Below, piece after piece: positions 25,606-34,585 of a stretch of 64,000 nt of DNA. Numbering within the stretch: position 1 is the stretch's first letter; every line of letters starts with the position of its first letter. A model generated the notes under the pieces. It was not told where the DNA came from. It saw only the letters and a list, made by a program, of their open reading frames with translations, and searched no databases. Made by a program: the position numbers and the translations under genes. The stretch spans positions 2,046,001 through 2,110,000 of the forward strand of contig NZ_SJPI01000001.1 of assembly GCF_007859865.1 (NCBI RefSeq), in the 5' to 3' direction. The DNA comes from Rubripirellula amarantea. Lineage in GTDB: Bacteria; Planctomycetota; Planctomycetia; Pirellulales; Pirellulaceae.

Positions 25606-27843
25606 ATGCCCACGCTCGCCGAATCCCTTGTTAGCAGCTCATCGCGGCCGCTGACGGTGCGCAAACGCCCTGACTTGTCGGCTAACCGACAACGTTATCA
25701 AGGCACGGGATATTGGGTGGTGAAGGAACCGGTTGGACTGCAGTACTTCCGCTTTCACGACGAAGAGTACTTCATCCTTAACATGCTTGATGGGCATGTG
25801 TCGCTGCAGCAGATCAAAGAAGGATTCGAGCGGCGTTTCGCCCCTCAGAAGATCACCTTTGGTGATTTGCAACAGTTCATTGGGATGCTGCACCGCAGCG
25901 GTTTGGTAATTAGTAATTCACCAGGCCAAGGCAAAGCGCTTCGTGAACGCGGGCGTAAAAAGAAAAACAAAGAGACGATGGGTAAGTTTGCCAACGTCTT
26001 TGCACTGCGCTATCGCGGTTTCGACCCCGAGAAAATTCTTAATGCAATCCTGCCGTGGTTTGGTTGGATCTTCACCGTTCCCGCCCTGCTCTTCTTCATT
26101 GGCTTTTTGATATCTGCGGCGCTGTTGCTGGCTAGCCAGTACGAAACGGTATACGCCAAGTTGCCGACGTTCCAGCAATTCTTTGCTGCGGATCGTTGGG
26201 TGATCTTGGCTGGCACGATGGCGATCGTGAAAGTGCTGCACGAATTTGGCCACGGTCTAAGCTGCAAGAAGTTTGGGGGTGAATGTCACGAGATCGGCTT
26301 CATGTTGCTGGTCTTCACACCATGCTTGTATTGCAATGTGTCCGATTCGTGGATGTTGCCCAATAAGTGGAAACGTGTTTGGATCGGTGCGGCGGGGATC
26401 TACGTTGAAATGATCTTGGCGTCCTTTGCAGCCTACGCTTGGTACTTCACCGAGCAAGGCACGACGATCAATGACTTGTGTTTGAACATGATGTTCTTGA
26501 ATGTCGTTAGCACGGTGCTTGTTAACGGAAATCCGTTGCTGCGTTTTGACGGCTATTACATCCTGATGGATGCGTTAGAAATTCCTAACCTTCGTCAGAA
26601 GAGCACCGAAGTGCTGAAGCGTTGGTTTCAAAAGACTTGCCTTGGCTTGGAACTGCAAGACGATCCGTTCTTGCCAACTCGAGGAAAGTTCTTCTTTGCC
26701 GTATTTACGCTCGCCAGTGTGATTTATCGCTGGGTCGTTGTTTTTTCGATCTGTTGGTTTGTGATCAAGGTACTTGAGCCCTATGGATTGCAAGCGGTTG
26801 GCCGAATTGTGGCCGTGATCGGATTCTTTGGGTTGGTTGCCCAGCCCATCATTCAAACATGGAAATTTTGCCGTACTCCTGGGAGACTATCCAAAGTGAA
26901 ACGTAAACCTCTGTTCGTAACGCTGGCACTCTTCGCAGCGGTGATCGCGGGGGTCTGCTACATCCCATTGCCCCATCACATCGATTGCGCCTTTGAAGTC
27001 CATCCCAGTCAAGCGGGAGCCGTTTACGCGGGGACACCTGGTCGAATCGAGTGGACGGTCACTCCCAAGACTTTGGTCAAAGAAGGTGATCCGATCGCCA
27101 TCTTAAAAAACCCTGATTTGGAAATTCGCTTGGCTGATCTGAAGGGCGAAGAAACAGTATCGCAAGTCAAGTTGCGAAACTTGAACTACCGAGTCCGTGA
27201 CGATGAACGGATCAAGGCTCAGTTGGAAACTCAGGAAGAGTTGCTCGAATCCGTGCAACAGCTCAAGCAAAAAACTCAAGAAGAGATCGACCGTTTAACG
27301 GTGCGTGCAAAGCGTACGGGATACGTCATTGAGCCACCTTATCGACAACCACAAAAATCAAACGATGGCCGATTGCCGGGATGGACCGGGTCGCCTTTGG
27401 AATCCAAGAACCGCGGCGCTTTGCTAACGGCCGATGACGTGATCTGCGAACTTGGTGATCCAGGTGCTTACGAAGCGGTGCTGGTGATAGACCAGGGCGA
27501 TGTCCAGCTCGTGCGAGAAGGACAGGCAGTGGATATGTTGTTCGACTCGCGGCGTATGGAAGTTTTCAATGGCGTGATCACCGAGAAGTCCAACGAGCCT
27601 TTGGAATCCACTTCGGTTTCCATGTCCAGTCAAACCGGTGGCGACTTACAAACAGAGATTGATCCAACAACGGGAATGGTCAAACCGCGGAACGTTTCCT
27701 ACCAAGCGCGGGTCCCACTAAAGCTTGATGACATGCTCGTGCGACCCGGATATCGAGGGTCAGCGAAAGTACACGTTGATCCGATGTCACTGGGTAGTCG
27801 CTTATGGCGGATTCTATCGAAGACCTTTAACTTTGAACTGTAG
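25606..27843 (+). CDS. PqqD-like/M50 metalloprotease/HlyD fusion
   Basis: The 745-residue protein starts with a PqqD/winged-helix-like domain (~12-105, with EEYFILNMLDGHVSLQQI). A polytopic site-2-protease region follows (~145-450): the zinc motif HEFGH at ~212-216 and the third-ligand Asp in NPLLRFDGYYILMD at ~309-322 are intact. After the last helices comes a HlyD part (~465-740) with lipoyl halves HPSQAGAVYAGTPGRIEWTV and RTGYVIEPPYRQ around a coiled coil. Comparable M50 proteins occur with peptide modification/export systems (YydH-like), where PqqD-like domains bind leader peptides. Here no precursor peptide or radical-SAM gene was found, so the substrate is unknown. Confidence 0.85.
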   Translation: MPTLAESLVSSSSRPLTVRKRPDLSANRQRYQGTGYWVVKEPVGLQYFRFHDEEYFILNMLDGHVSLQQIKEGFERRFAPQKITFGDLQQFIGMLHRSGLVISNSPGQGKALRERGRKKKNKETMGKFANVFALRYRGFDPEKILNAILPWFGWIFTVPALLFFIGFLISAALLLASQYETVYAKLPTFQQFFAADRWVILAGTMAIVKVLHEFGHGLSCKKFGGECHEIGFMLLVFTPCLYCNVSDSWMLPNKWKRVWIGAAGIYVEMILASFAAYAWYFTEQGTTINDLCLNMMFLNVVSTVLVNGNPLLRFDGYYILMDALEIPNLRQKSTEVLKRWFQKTCLGLELQDDPFLPTRGKFFFAVFTLASVIYRWVVVFSICWFVIKVLEPYGLQAVGRIVAVIGFFGLVAQPIIQTWKFCRTPGRLSKVKRKPLFVTLALFAAVIAGVCYIPLPHHIDCAFEVHPSQAGAVYAGTPGRIEWTVTPKTLVKEGDPIAILKNPDLEIRLADLKGEETVSQVKLRNLNYRVRDDERIKAQLETQEELLESVQQLKQKTQEEIDRLTVRAKRTGYVIEPPYRQPQKSNDGRLPGWTGSPLESKNRGALLTADDVICELGDPGAYEAVLVIDQGDVQLVREGQAVDMLFDSRRMEVFNGVITEKSNEPLESTSVSMSSQTGGDLQTEIDPTTGMVKPRNVSYQARVPLKLDDMLVRPGYRGSAKVHVDPMSLGSRLWRILSKTFNFEL

Positions 27844-28163
27844 GACGAAACGAGAGGGTTCCTTTACTCGCATAATGCCTATGGCCCATTCAAATTAACA
27901 AATCCTTGTTTGAAAGCTCGGATTTCCTATCAGAACTTGATTGTCGGAAGTTGCGGCAGCGGGAGTGTTCGGTACCATGCCGTGCATGTCTCGCAATCCT
28001 CGCGGTGACTTTGGTGCCACAAACGGGCAGCACCATCGGGCAATCTTTTACCCGCCCAGATTTAACCTTTTTGATCCGTAGTAACCCGCATCGGGCCCAG
28101 ACCACTCGAAAGTGACAGTGGATGAGCATGAAGCGGAGTACTCGAACTCCCGGAGATTTCTCG
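27844..28163. other. Intergenic region before the DUF3467 gene
   Basis: About 320 bases without a supported gene separate the M50 fusion from the DUF3467 gene. A Shine-Dalgarno-like GGAG sits about ten bases before the downstream ATG. No convincing promoter was identified. Confidence 0.4.
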
Positions 28164-28562
28164 ATGGCAGACGCCAAGACCGATTCCGCTGCAAAGCCAG
28201 CCGCCGCCGCAGCACCTGCAGCAGCAGAACAAGCTCAAACTCAAGCCCAAGCACCTGTGCAAGTTCAGGTTAACGACGAAAACGCGTTGGCAACCTATGC
28301 TAACTTTTGTCGCGTGACCGGCTCGCCAGAGGAACTGATCGTTGACTTTGGTCTCAACCCACAACCGATCGGTGTCCCTAAGGATCCAATCCAAGTGAAG
28401 CAACGCATCATCCTTAACTTCTTCACCGCGAAGCGATTGCTTGCCGCGTTGCAAATGTCGGTCGCTCGTCACGAGTCGGTGTTCGGCGTTTTGGAAACCG
28501 ACATCAACAAGCGTGTTCGCCCAGGTCTGCAACAACAAGCACCTCAAGAGAAGAAGAGCTAG
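28164..28562 (+). CDS. DUF3467 family protein
   Basis: The ATG at 28164 follows a GGAG ribosome-binding site and gives 132 residues. The first ~40 residues are Ala/Gln/Pro-rich (AKPAAAAAPAAAEQAQTQAQ) and disordered. The rest fits DUF3467: VNDENALATYANFCRVTGSP, ELIVDFGLNPQPIG, and a helix RIILNFFTAKRLLAALQMS. Family members are small soluble proteins of unknown function in many phyla. It is followed by a strong terminator, so it ends its transcription unit. Confidence 0.85.
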   Translation: MADAKTDSAAKPAAAAAPAAAEQAQTQAQAPVQVQVNDENALATYANFCRVTGSPEELIVDFGLNPQPIGVPKDPIQVKQRIILNFFTAKRLLAALQMSVARHESVFGVLETDINKRVRPGLQQQAPQEKKS

Positions 28563-28590
28563 TTTCGATTAGCGATTTTGAGTTCATTAA

Positions 28591-28628
28591 AATCCTGCTT
28601 TCCAACACTTGGGAAGCAGGATTTTTTC
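28591..28628 (+). terminator. Rho-independent terminator after the DUF3467 gene
   Basis: A 13-bp stem (AATCCTGCTTTCC, with GGGAAGCAGGATT containing one G-T pair; seven-base loop) ends in a T-run. It begins 29 bases after the DUF3467 stop. Confidence 0.92.
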
Positions 28629-28634
28629 GTTGGT

Positions 28635-28683
28635 AATCAGCAACTAGCAATCAGCAATTGGCAATCAGAGATCAGCAACTAGC
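28635..28683. repeat. Short degenerate tandem repeat (AATCAGCAACTAGC-like)
   Basis: Three to four imperfect copies of a 14-15-bp unit (AATCAGCAACTAGC, AATCAGCAATTGGC, then AATCAGAG-ATCAGCAACTAGC) fill the gap between the terminator and the argH stop codon. The last copy includes the argH stop. Confidence 0.75.
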
Positions 28684-30106
28684 CGAGCGTCTTTTTCCAA
28701 CGGTCGATTTGGGACCGAACTTGGTTCGGTGCGGTGCTGCCGTAGCTGACAAATGCCTTGACTGCATTTTCACTTCCCAAACACTTATAAACACTTGCGT
28801 CAATTTCGGGGTCGTGGGCCTGCAAAGTCTCGAGTGACAATTCGCTCAGTGGGACATCCTGTTTCATTGCGTCGCCCACGATCGCTCCGACCAAGTGGTG
28901 AGCCTTGCGCTGCGGCATGCCTTTGCGAATCATCCATTCCATCAAGGTCGTCGCGTCGAGGTAACCTCGTTCGAGTCGATCGGCGATTGCTTCGCGGTTA
29001 AGAACGCTGCCTTCCACGATCGGGGCGGCTAATTCAAGCATCGCGTCAATCGTGTCGAACGAATCGAACACGGGTGGCTTGTCTTCTTGCAAGTCGCGGT
29101 TGTAAGCCATCGGCAAGTTCTTGATAAGCAGCATCAGTGTTTGCAAGTTGCCCATCACACGGGCCGACTTTCCTCGAGTGAGTTCCAGCGTGTCGGGATT
29201 CACTTTTTGCGGCATGATACTACTGCCGGTGCAGAATGCCTGGGGGATCTTGATGAAGTTGTATTCCACGGTGCTCCACAAAATCCATTCTTCCGCCCAA
29301 CCGCTTAGGTGCGATGCGATTACCGAAAGCACAAACGCGGTTTCAAGCATGAAGTCGCGATCGCTACTCGTGTCCAGACTATTGGCGGTGACGCTGGCAA
29401 AGTCGAGTGTTTTTGCAGTCTGTTCTCGATCAATGGGCAATGTCGTACCGGCAACAGCGGCCACGCCCAAACTGCACTGGTTCACCCGCTTGCGGCAATC
29501 GGCAATCCTTTCGCGATCGCGGGCAAACTTCTCGATGTACGCGAGCCAATAATGAGAAGCCAGGACGGGTTGGGCTCTCTGCAAGTGAGTGTACGCGGGA
29601 AGAATGATGTCGAAGTCAGTATCGCACCGGCTTAGAAAAGCTCGTTGCAGCGATTCGAGCCGCGAGTCGATTCCATCGAGGGCATCGCGAATCCACATGC
29701 GGATGTCGGTGCTGACTTGATCATTGCGACTGCGAGCGGTGTGTAGTTTTCGACCCACGTCACCAATTCGGTCAATCAACGCCTGTTCGACATGCATGTG
29801 AATGTCTTCGAGCTCAAACTGAATTGGCAGCTTGTCGGCGTCGAGTTCCGCTTCGATTTCTTTCAAAGTGTCACGAATCAGCGAAAATTCTTCCCTGCTG
29901 ATTAGCCCTACGGTTGCCAGCATGTCGGCGTGTGCGATCGAGCCGCGGATGTCATGCCGGTACAAACGTCGATCAAAACTGATGCTTTCCGCGAACGCTT
30001 CGAGCCGTTTGTCGGTGCTGGCTTGAAATACACCGCTACGAGAGGGGCTCGCTTTGGCGGTGTTGCTTGGACTGCTAGACGGAGTGTTGGACGGCGTATC
30101 GCTCAC
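28679..30106 (-). CDS. argH: Argininosuccinate lyase
   Basis: ArgH cleaves argininosuccinate to arginine and fumarate, the last step of arginine synthesis. The 475-residue protein has the superfamily signature GSSIMPQKVNPDTLELTRGK, the conserved TARSRNDQVSTDIRMW region with the substrate-binding residues, and YTHLQRAQPVLASHYWLAY with the catalytic-region His. The first ~25 residues are Ser/Thr/Pro-rich, an extension over most ArgH proteins; the family core starts near GVFQASTDKRLEAFAESI. It is a single minus-strand gene flanked by a repeat and terminator at its 3' end. Confidence 0.95.
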   Translation of the reverse strand: MSDTPSNTPSSSPSNTAKASPSRSGVFQASTDKRLEAFAESISFDRRLYRHDIRGSIAHADMLATVGLISREEFSLIRDTLKEIEAELDADKLPIQFELEDIHMHVEQALIDRIGDVGRKLHTARSRNDQVSTDIRMWIRDALDGIDSRLESLQRAFLSRCDTDFDIILPAYTHLQRAQPVLASHYWLAYIEKFARDRERIADCRKRVNQCSLGVAAVAGTTLPIDREQTAKTLDFASVTANSLDTSSDRDFMLETAFVLSVIASHLSGWAEEWILWSTVEYNFIKIPQAFCTGSSIMPQKVNPDTLELTRGKSARVMGNLQTLMLLIKNLPMAYNRDLQEDKPPVFDSFDTIDAMLELAAPIVEGSVLNREAIADRLERGYLDATTLMEWMIRKGMPQRKAHHLVGAIVGDAMKQDVPLSELSLETLQAHDPEIDASVYKCLGSENAVKAFVSYGSTAPNQVRSQIDRWKKTLG

Positions 30107-30239
30107 AGCTTGGCTATTCCCGGTTAGGTCAAAGGGGTCAATAATGCGTAGTCACTCTAATTGACGAGCCGTCAATTCTAAGGGGGCATCCTCTCAATAG
30201 GGACATCCTCTCATCGCAAGCCGTCCAGCCGATCGACTC

Positions 30240-32996
30240 ATGATTTCCAAATATACGACGATCACCCGAGCAAATTCCGCCTTGCTGCTGACACTGTTGT
30301 CGGTAGTCATGTTCGCCGGCGGTGTTTTTGCCGCGCCGCCCATCATTTCGGCGTCGATAGGGCAACCCGGCCAGCCTTACGGAGTGGGCTTGATCGAGAT
30401 TCCGCTCGACGTTCCTATCGTCGGTCAAGTTCCGCCACCGCTGCAAGTGTCGGATCCCTCTCATCGAATTTTCTATCCGTTCAGCGAAGACGTGCGGATA
30501 GAGGTTCCCAGGCCGTCGCAGCGACCGGTTCCCCAGCCTGGTCGCGGGCGATTACTAGGCAGGTTGGGCAACCTTATTCGCGAGATCGCCAACGACGACG
30601 CAGAGCCTCAGTATCAAACGGTTTCGCGTCGAGTGACGTTCTTGTTCATTGGCGATTCGCCGCTGAACGTTCGGCTGTCCGATGCCCGCGGTGTGTTGGG
30701 TACCTTTGATGTTGTTCCAACGAATGATCCGGTGGCCCATGGACGAATCATTCAGGATTGGTGGGCTGGATACACGGACGCAGCTCATCGACAAATCAAT
30801 GCTGCCGACTATCCGCCTTGGGTGGAAACTTACTTGGTTGCGATGTTGTCCGGACGCTTGGGCTTGCCGCTTCCCGATTGGTACCTGCAAACCGATGCGC
30901 AAGAAGATCAATTGCTTAGCACATTGAAATTGGTCGGTGGAGTCGAAGGCGTGGGGGAAGCCATCTTCCGTAAGCACGCGGCAGGTCTGGATCATCTGGG
31001 GGCATCCGCTGGCGATACAGCCTCGGCAAGTGTTCCGTTGCCACCACCACCGCGATGGTCGCCGCTTTATGACAATCCAGCTTTACAAAGCGTATCGGTA
31101 GAGCCTCTTGCTACGCGGGTCCCGCCAGAGTGTTTCTACATTCGCTATGGATCGTTTGCGAACTATCTGTGGTTTCGTGATCTGTCAGACGAATACGGGG
31201 GTGACCTGTCAAAGATGATGACGCTTCGTGGGATCGACAATGATGCAGCCAAACGTGTGGAGGACCAGTTGAACGTCAAGACAACTGAGTTGTCTCGAGT
31301 GCTAGGGCCTACGGTCATCGAAGACCAAGCAATTATCGGTCGTGACTTGTTCCTGGCGGACGGTGCGTCGATGGGAGTGCTATTCAAAGCGACGAACGCG
31401 TTCTTGCTTCGCACGTCACTCAACGGTGATCGCACCAAGCTTGCTCGTGATCATGACCACGTCACCCTCGACGACATCACGATCTCGGGAACGCCAGCGA
31501 CGTTTCTTTCGTCGGCTGACAATCGTGTGAGGTCGTACATGGTCGAGGACGGTGGATACATCCTGATCACGAACAGTTTCCACATCGCAGAACGGTTCTT
31601 GGAAGTCGGAGATAGCCAACAATCCCTCGCTTCAACTGCCTCGTTCAAACTTGCTCGGCAATTGATGCCGCTGGAACGCAACGACACGATCTTCGCTTAC
31701 TTTTCGCCGGAAATGTTGCGTGGATTGGTTTCGCCGCAGTACTTGATCGAGCTTCGCCGACGTTTGTCAGCCAAGTCGGAAATTGCAATGGTTCGATTAA
31801 GCCATTTGGCCGCCAGCCAAGAGGGCGTGATCGCGCCAGAGAACGATACGCTAGGGATTCCTGGATTAACGTCAGCCGGTTTTTTGCCCACGGGTTTTGG
31901 AACGCGGCCGGATGGCAGTGGCACCGTTGAAGTGGGTGATGACGTGATGGACACGCGGCGCGGCGCGCGCGGCACGTTCTTGCCGATTGCGGATGTTGAA
32001 ATGGACCGCGTCACTGCGGAGGAAGCCGCTTGGTATGCTCGGATCGCCAGCGAGTACACTCACCGTTTCCCCACCTTTGATCCCGTCATGGTGGGATTGC
32101 AGCGAGAACCGGTTGATCCCGCCACGGGTGTCGAACGCTTGACCATTCATGCCGAGATCGCACCGCTGGATGCTGGAAAGTATGGCAAATGGTCCCGCCA
32201 ATTAGGCCCACCAACGCGAGTAGCAATGCAGTTTGCGCCGGATGATATCGTCGCCTTGCAGGCTCATGTTGCTTCGGAACAACTAGGCCCACCCACGCAC
32301 CTCTTTGGCGCGATCAAGGATTCGGTTCCGCCTGAGCCCGAAGACTTCGATGGCATCCTGAATATCTACCGATCGTTAAAAGAGATCCCTGGGTACTTAG
32401 GCGCCTGGCCGCAACCCGGTGCGTTGGATCGTTTGCCGCTAGGGCTTGGTCGAGGAACGCCCGTCGGACCCGGCATGAGTCGATTGATTGGCGGCTTGTA
32501 TCGCTACACCGATGGTAGTTTCAGCATCCTGAGTTTCTGGCCTGATATTTTGCAAGCGAGTTTGCCGCACTTGGAAGCGGTTGATGTGAGCGACGACGCG
32601 CAGATCAGGATTCGCATTGGAAACTTACAAGGCAGCCAGTTGCAAGGTTGGGTCAATGAGCAGCTATACGAGCGATCAAGGCAAAGCAGTGTTGCAGGCG
32701 CTGGATTCTTAAGTTTGTTGACACGTCAGCTAGGCGTGGAACCAGAGGACGTCGAACGGGCAACGCGTCAAATTCTCGGAGCCGACTTGCAGTGCACGCT
32801 CGGGGGCGACTATCTGTATTCCAACGTTAGCCATCGTTGGATCAGTACCGCTTGGCAGGGTGAACTTGCCGCCCTGTCGGCGCCGCTGGGATATCAAGCT
32901 CCCGCAATGAAATGGTTCCGAGGTGCCGCCGGGTCAGTGACTCAATATGAGGACCGTGTCATTGCGGACGTGACCGTCGATATTGCTCGCCAATAA
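30240..32996 (+). CDS. Large secreted protein of unknown function
   Basis: The 918-residue protein has a signal peptide (ANSALLLTLLSVVMFAGGVF, likely cleaved after VFA) and no other obvious membrane helix. A Pro/Arg-rich region (~50-115) is followed by mixed alpha/beta sequence with no recognised domain. Notable segments are PPECFYIRYGSFANYLWF, GRDLFLADGASMGVLFKATN and a proline-rich SVPLPPPPRWSPLYDNP. Composition is clearly coding. It probably belongs to a planctomycete-specific secreted family; no activity can be assigned. It is monocistronic, convergent with the CbiX-type gene. Confidence 0.75.
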   Translation: MISKYTTITRANSALLLTLLSVVMFAGGVFAAPPIISASIGQPGQPYGVGLIEIPLDVPIVGQVPPPLQVSDPSHRIFYPFSEDVRIEVPRPSQRPVPQPGRGRLLGRLGNLIREIANDDAEPQYQTVSRRVTFLFIGDSPLNVRLSDARGVLGTFDVVPTNDPVAHGRIIQDWWAGYTDAAHRQINAADYPPWVETYLVAMLSGRLGLPLPDWYLQTDAQEDQLLSTLKLVGGVEGVGEAIFRKHAAGLDHLGASAGDTASASVPLPPPPRWSPLYDNPALQSVSVEPLATRVPPECFYIRYGSFANYLWFRDLSDEYGGDLSKMMTLRGIDNDAAKRVEDQLNVKTTELSRVLGPTVIEDQAIIGRDLFLADGASMGVLFKATNAFLLRTSLNGDRTKLARDHDHVTLDDITISGTPATFLSSADNRVRSYMVEDGGYILITNSFHIAERFLEVGDSQQSLASTASFKLARQLMPLERNDTIFAYFSPEMLRGLVSPQYLIELRRRLSAKSEIAMVRLSHLAASQEGVIAPENDTLGIPGLTSAGFLPTGFGTRPDGSGTVEVGDDVMDTRRGARGTFLPIADVEMDRVTAEEAAWYARIASEYTHRFPTFDPVMVGLQREPVDPATGVERLTIHAEIAPLDAGKYGKWSRQLGPPTRVAMQFAPDDIVALQAHVASEQLGPPTHLFGAIKDSVPPEPEDFDGILNIYRSLKEIPGYLGAWPQPGALDRLPLGLGRGTPVGPGMSRLIGGLYRYTDGSFSILSFWPDILQASLPHLEAVDVSDDAQIRIRIGNLQGSQLQGWVNEQLYERSRQSSVAGAGFLSLLTRQLGVEPEDVERATRQILGADLQCTLGGDYLYSNVSHRWISTAWQGELAALSAPLGYQAPAMKWFRGAAGSVTQYEDRVIADVTVDIARQ

Positions 32997-33038
32997 AAAA
33001 ACGATACGAATACCGATGGCGAGAGCGGATCTTCATCG

Positions 33039-33052
33039 ATCGGTCGACCGAT
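33039..33052. other. 14-bp palindrome between convergent genes
   Basis: ATCGGTCGACCGAT is a perfect palindrome between the stops of the secreted protein and CbiX-type genes. It could fold as a short hairpin acting in both directions, but no T-run follows on either strand. Confidence 0.4.
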
Positions 33053-33091
33053 ACAAAAGTGCGATTACCGGTCGGGGCGTCATGTAAGACG

Positions 33092-33862
33092 CTATGCGTT
33101 CGCGAGCACTCGGTCTGCGATCGCCTGGGCGATCAAGGGATCGGGACCAAGGTAATCACTCGTGACGAACCGAATGTTCGGAAAGTTTCGAGACGCATCC
33201 TCGGTTTGTTTGACGATCGCTTCAAACAATCGGCCATGAAAAAGCAGGTGCGGATGAATGATAATGTGCTTCACGTTTCCTGTCTTCGCAACTCGCTCAA
33301 GTACCGTTGGCAGGCTTGGTTCCGCCATCGCGTAGAACGCTGTTTGTACGTTCTGTACCATGATCCGGTGTCGCACAATTTCTGAAAGCACACGCATGTC
33401 GGTTTGTGCACACGGATCACGATTACCGCGGCCAACCATGACAACGGCAGTCGATTCCGAATTAATCCCGACGCGATTCATCGTTTCGTTAAGTCGTCGA
33501 ACGACCAACTCAATGACGGCGGGGTGTCGAGATAGAGGACGAGATTGGTCAAAAGGAATTTGACGCTCGCCGAGCTGACACTGCTCGACAACTTCAGGGA
33601 TGTCACTCTTGGCATGCCCAGCGGCAAACAACAGTAACGGAGCGACGTGAATCTGGGTCACGGCTTGGTCCAACAAAGCCTTCCACGCTTCGGGAATTGT
33701 CGGAGATTGGAATTCAAGTAGCGCTGGTTTGACCGGGATTGATCCAAGCCGCTGATCGAGCAGTCGGCTTAGTGCGAAAAATTCGTCAGTGCCAATAGCG
33801 TCCCGAGTGCCGTGGCCAACCAGCAGCACTCCAGACTTCGATTGGGTTTGATCGAACGACAA
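33092..33862 (-). CDS. CbiX/SirB-type chelatase (sirohydrochlorin chelatase family)
   Basis: The 256-residue protein has two CbiX-like halves. The N-terminal half carries GVLLVGHGTRDAIGTDEF (first metal-binding His) and APLLLFAAGHAKSDIPEVV (second His), the residues that position cobalt or iron for insertion into sirohydrochlorin. The C-terminal half has VVMVGRGNRDP, where the matching His is Arg, and IHPHLLFHGRLFEAIV. Expected product: siroheme or a cobalamin precursor. No other tetrapyrrole gene is nearby. It lies 24 bases downstream of an HMA-domain gene, so a metal-linked operon is likely; the metal is not determined. Confidence 0.88.
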   Translation of the reverse strand: MSFDQTQSKSGVLLVGHGTRDAIGTDEFFALSRLLDQRLGSIPVKPALLEFQSPTIPEAWKALLDQAVTQIHVAPLLLFAAGHAKSDIPEVVEQCQLGERQIPFDQSRPLSRHPAVIELVVRRLNETMNRVGINSESTAVVMVGRGNRDPCAQTDMRVLSEIVRHRIMVQNVQTAFYAMAEPSLPTVLERVAKTGNVKHIIIHPHLLFHGRLFEAIVKQTEDASRNFPNIRFVTSDYLGPDPLIAQAIADRVLANA

Positions 33863-33886
33863 AGCGTTTATTGGCCCGTTTGGGAT

Positions 33887-34264
33887 TTATTGGACCGCTT
33901 GGGAATCGGTAAAGCCTTCTTTGGCCAACATGGTAAGTGCTTGGCTAAGATCAAAGCCCGGTTCGTACTGCACGATCACTTGCCGGTTGTCGATGGTGCC
34001 TTCTTCCTTTTGCGGGCCCAGTTCGACTGCCGCCACGGCTGGGTTGCTTTCGAGTGTTTCCTTGACGCGAGGAAAGCAAGAGAACGAACAGTGCATTTCA
34101 GGCACAGCAAGGGTCAACGTTCCTGCTTCTTGCATGGTTTCGTTGGACGCGGAAACAGCCGAAGCCGGTGAGGTGGTTTCCGATTCAGGGCCGGAAGAAT
34201 TAGCGACAACGAAAGCGATTCCGATCGCGGCGAGAGCGGCGATGGCGTAGGCGATTGAACGCAT
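33887..34264 (-). CDS. Anchored heavy-metal-associated (HMA) domain protein
   Basis: The ATG at 34264 follows an AAGGAG ribosome-binding site and gives 125 residues. An N-terminal hydrophobic segment (IAYAIAALAAIGIAFVVA) acts as signal or anchor, followed by a Ser/Thr/Ala linker and an HMA fold (LTLAVPEMHCSFSCFPRVKE through ALTMLAKEGFTDSQAV). The metal loop reads MHCSFSC, a CxxxC spacing instead of the usual CxxC. The domain should lie outside the inner membrane. It precedes the CbiX-type chelatase gene by 24 bases. Which metal it binds is unknown. Confidence 0.82.
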   Translation of the reverse strand: MRSIAYAIAALAAIGIAFVVANSSGPESETTSPASAVSASNETMQEAGTLTLAVPEMHCSFSCFPRVKETLESNPAVAAVELGPQKEEGTIDNRQVIVQYEPGFDLSQALTMLAKEGFTDSQAVQ

Positions 34265-34585
34265 AGGAGGGACTCCTTGAAGAGCTAGGTGGGAGGGATT
34301 GAACGTAGTTAAAGCAACAGAACTACATAAACGAGGAAGCCTGGGCAACGAAAGTCACCCGTCCTAAGTCTAAGCATCCATCAAGACCCGCCAAGCGGCA
34401 AGCGGCAAAGTTGTCGCTGCCCCCAATCTGGGCTCCAGCGATTCTGGGCTCCAGCGATGCGTCAATGCGAGTTGGGGGAAGTTTCCAGGTCCGATAGCAC
34501 CCAGGTTCCTCTTGACGGCTCTTGCTTGGAATTGCGAGTACTCCGGTTGAACATGCCTTCATCTTGAGTCGTTTTGGCAAAAGAA
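34265..34585. other. Divergent intergenic region with a perfect 16-bp tandem duplication
   Basis: About 320 bases lie between the HMA and BBP7 starts. TCTGGGCTCCAGCGAT is duplicated head to tail at 34427-34442 and 34443-34458 without a mismatch. An AAGGAG site for the HMA gene lies at its left edge. No gene is supported here. Confidence 0.6.
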
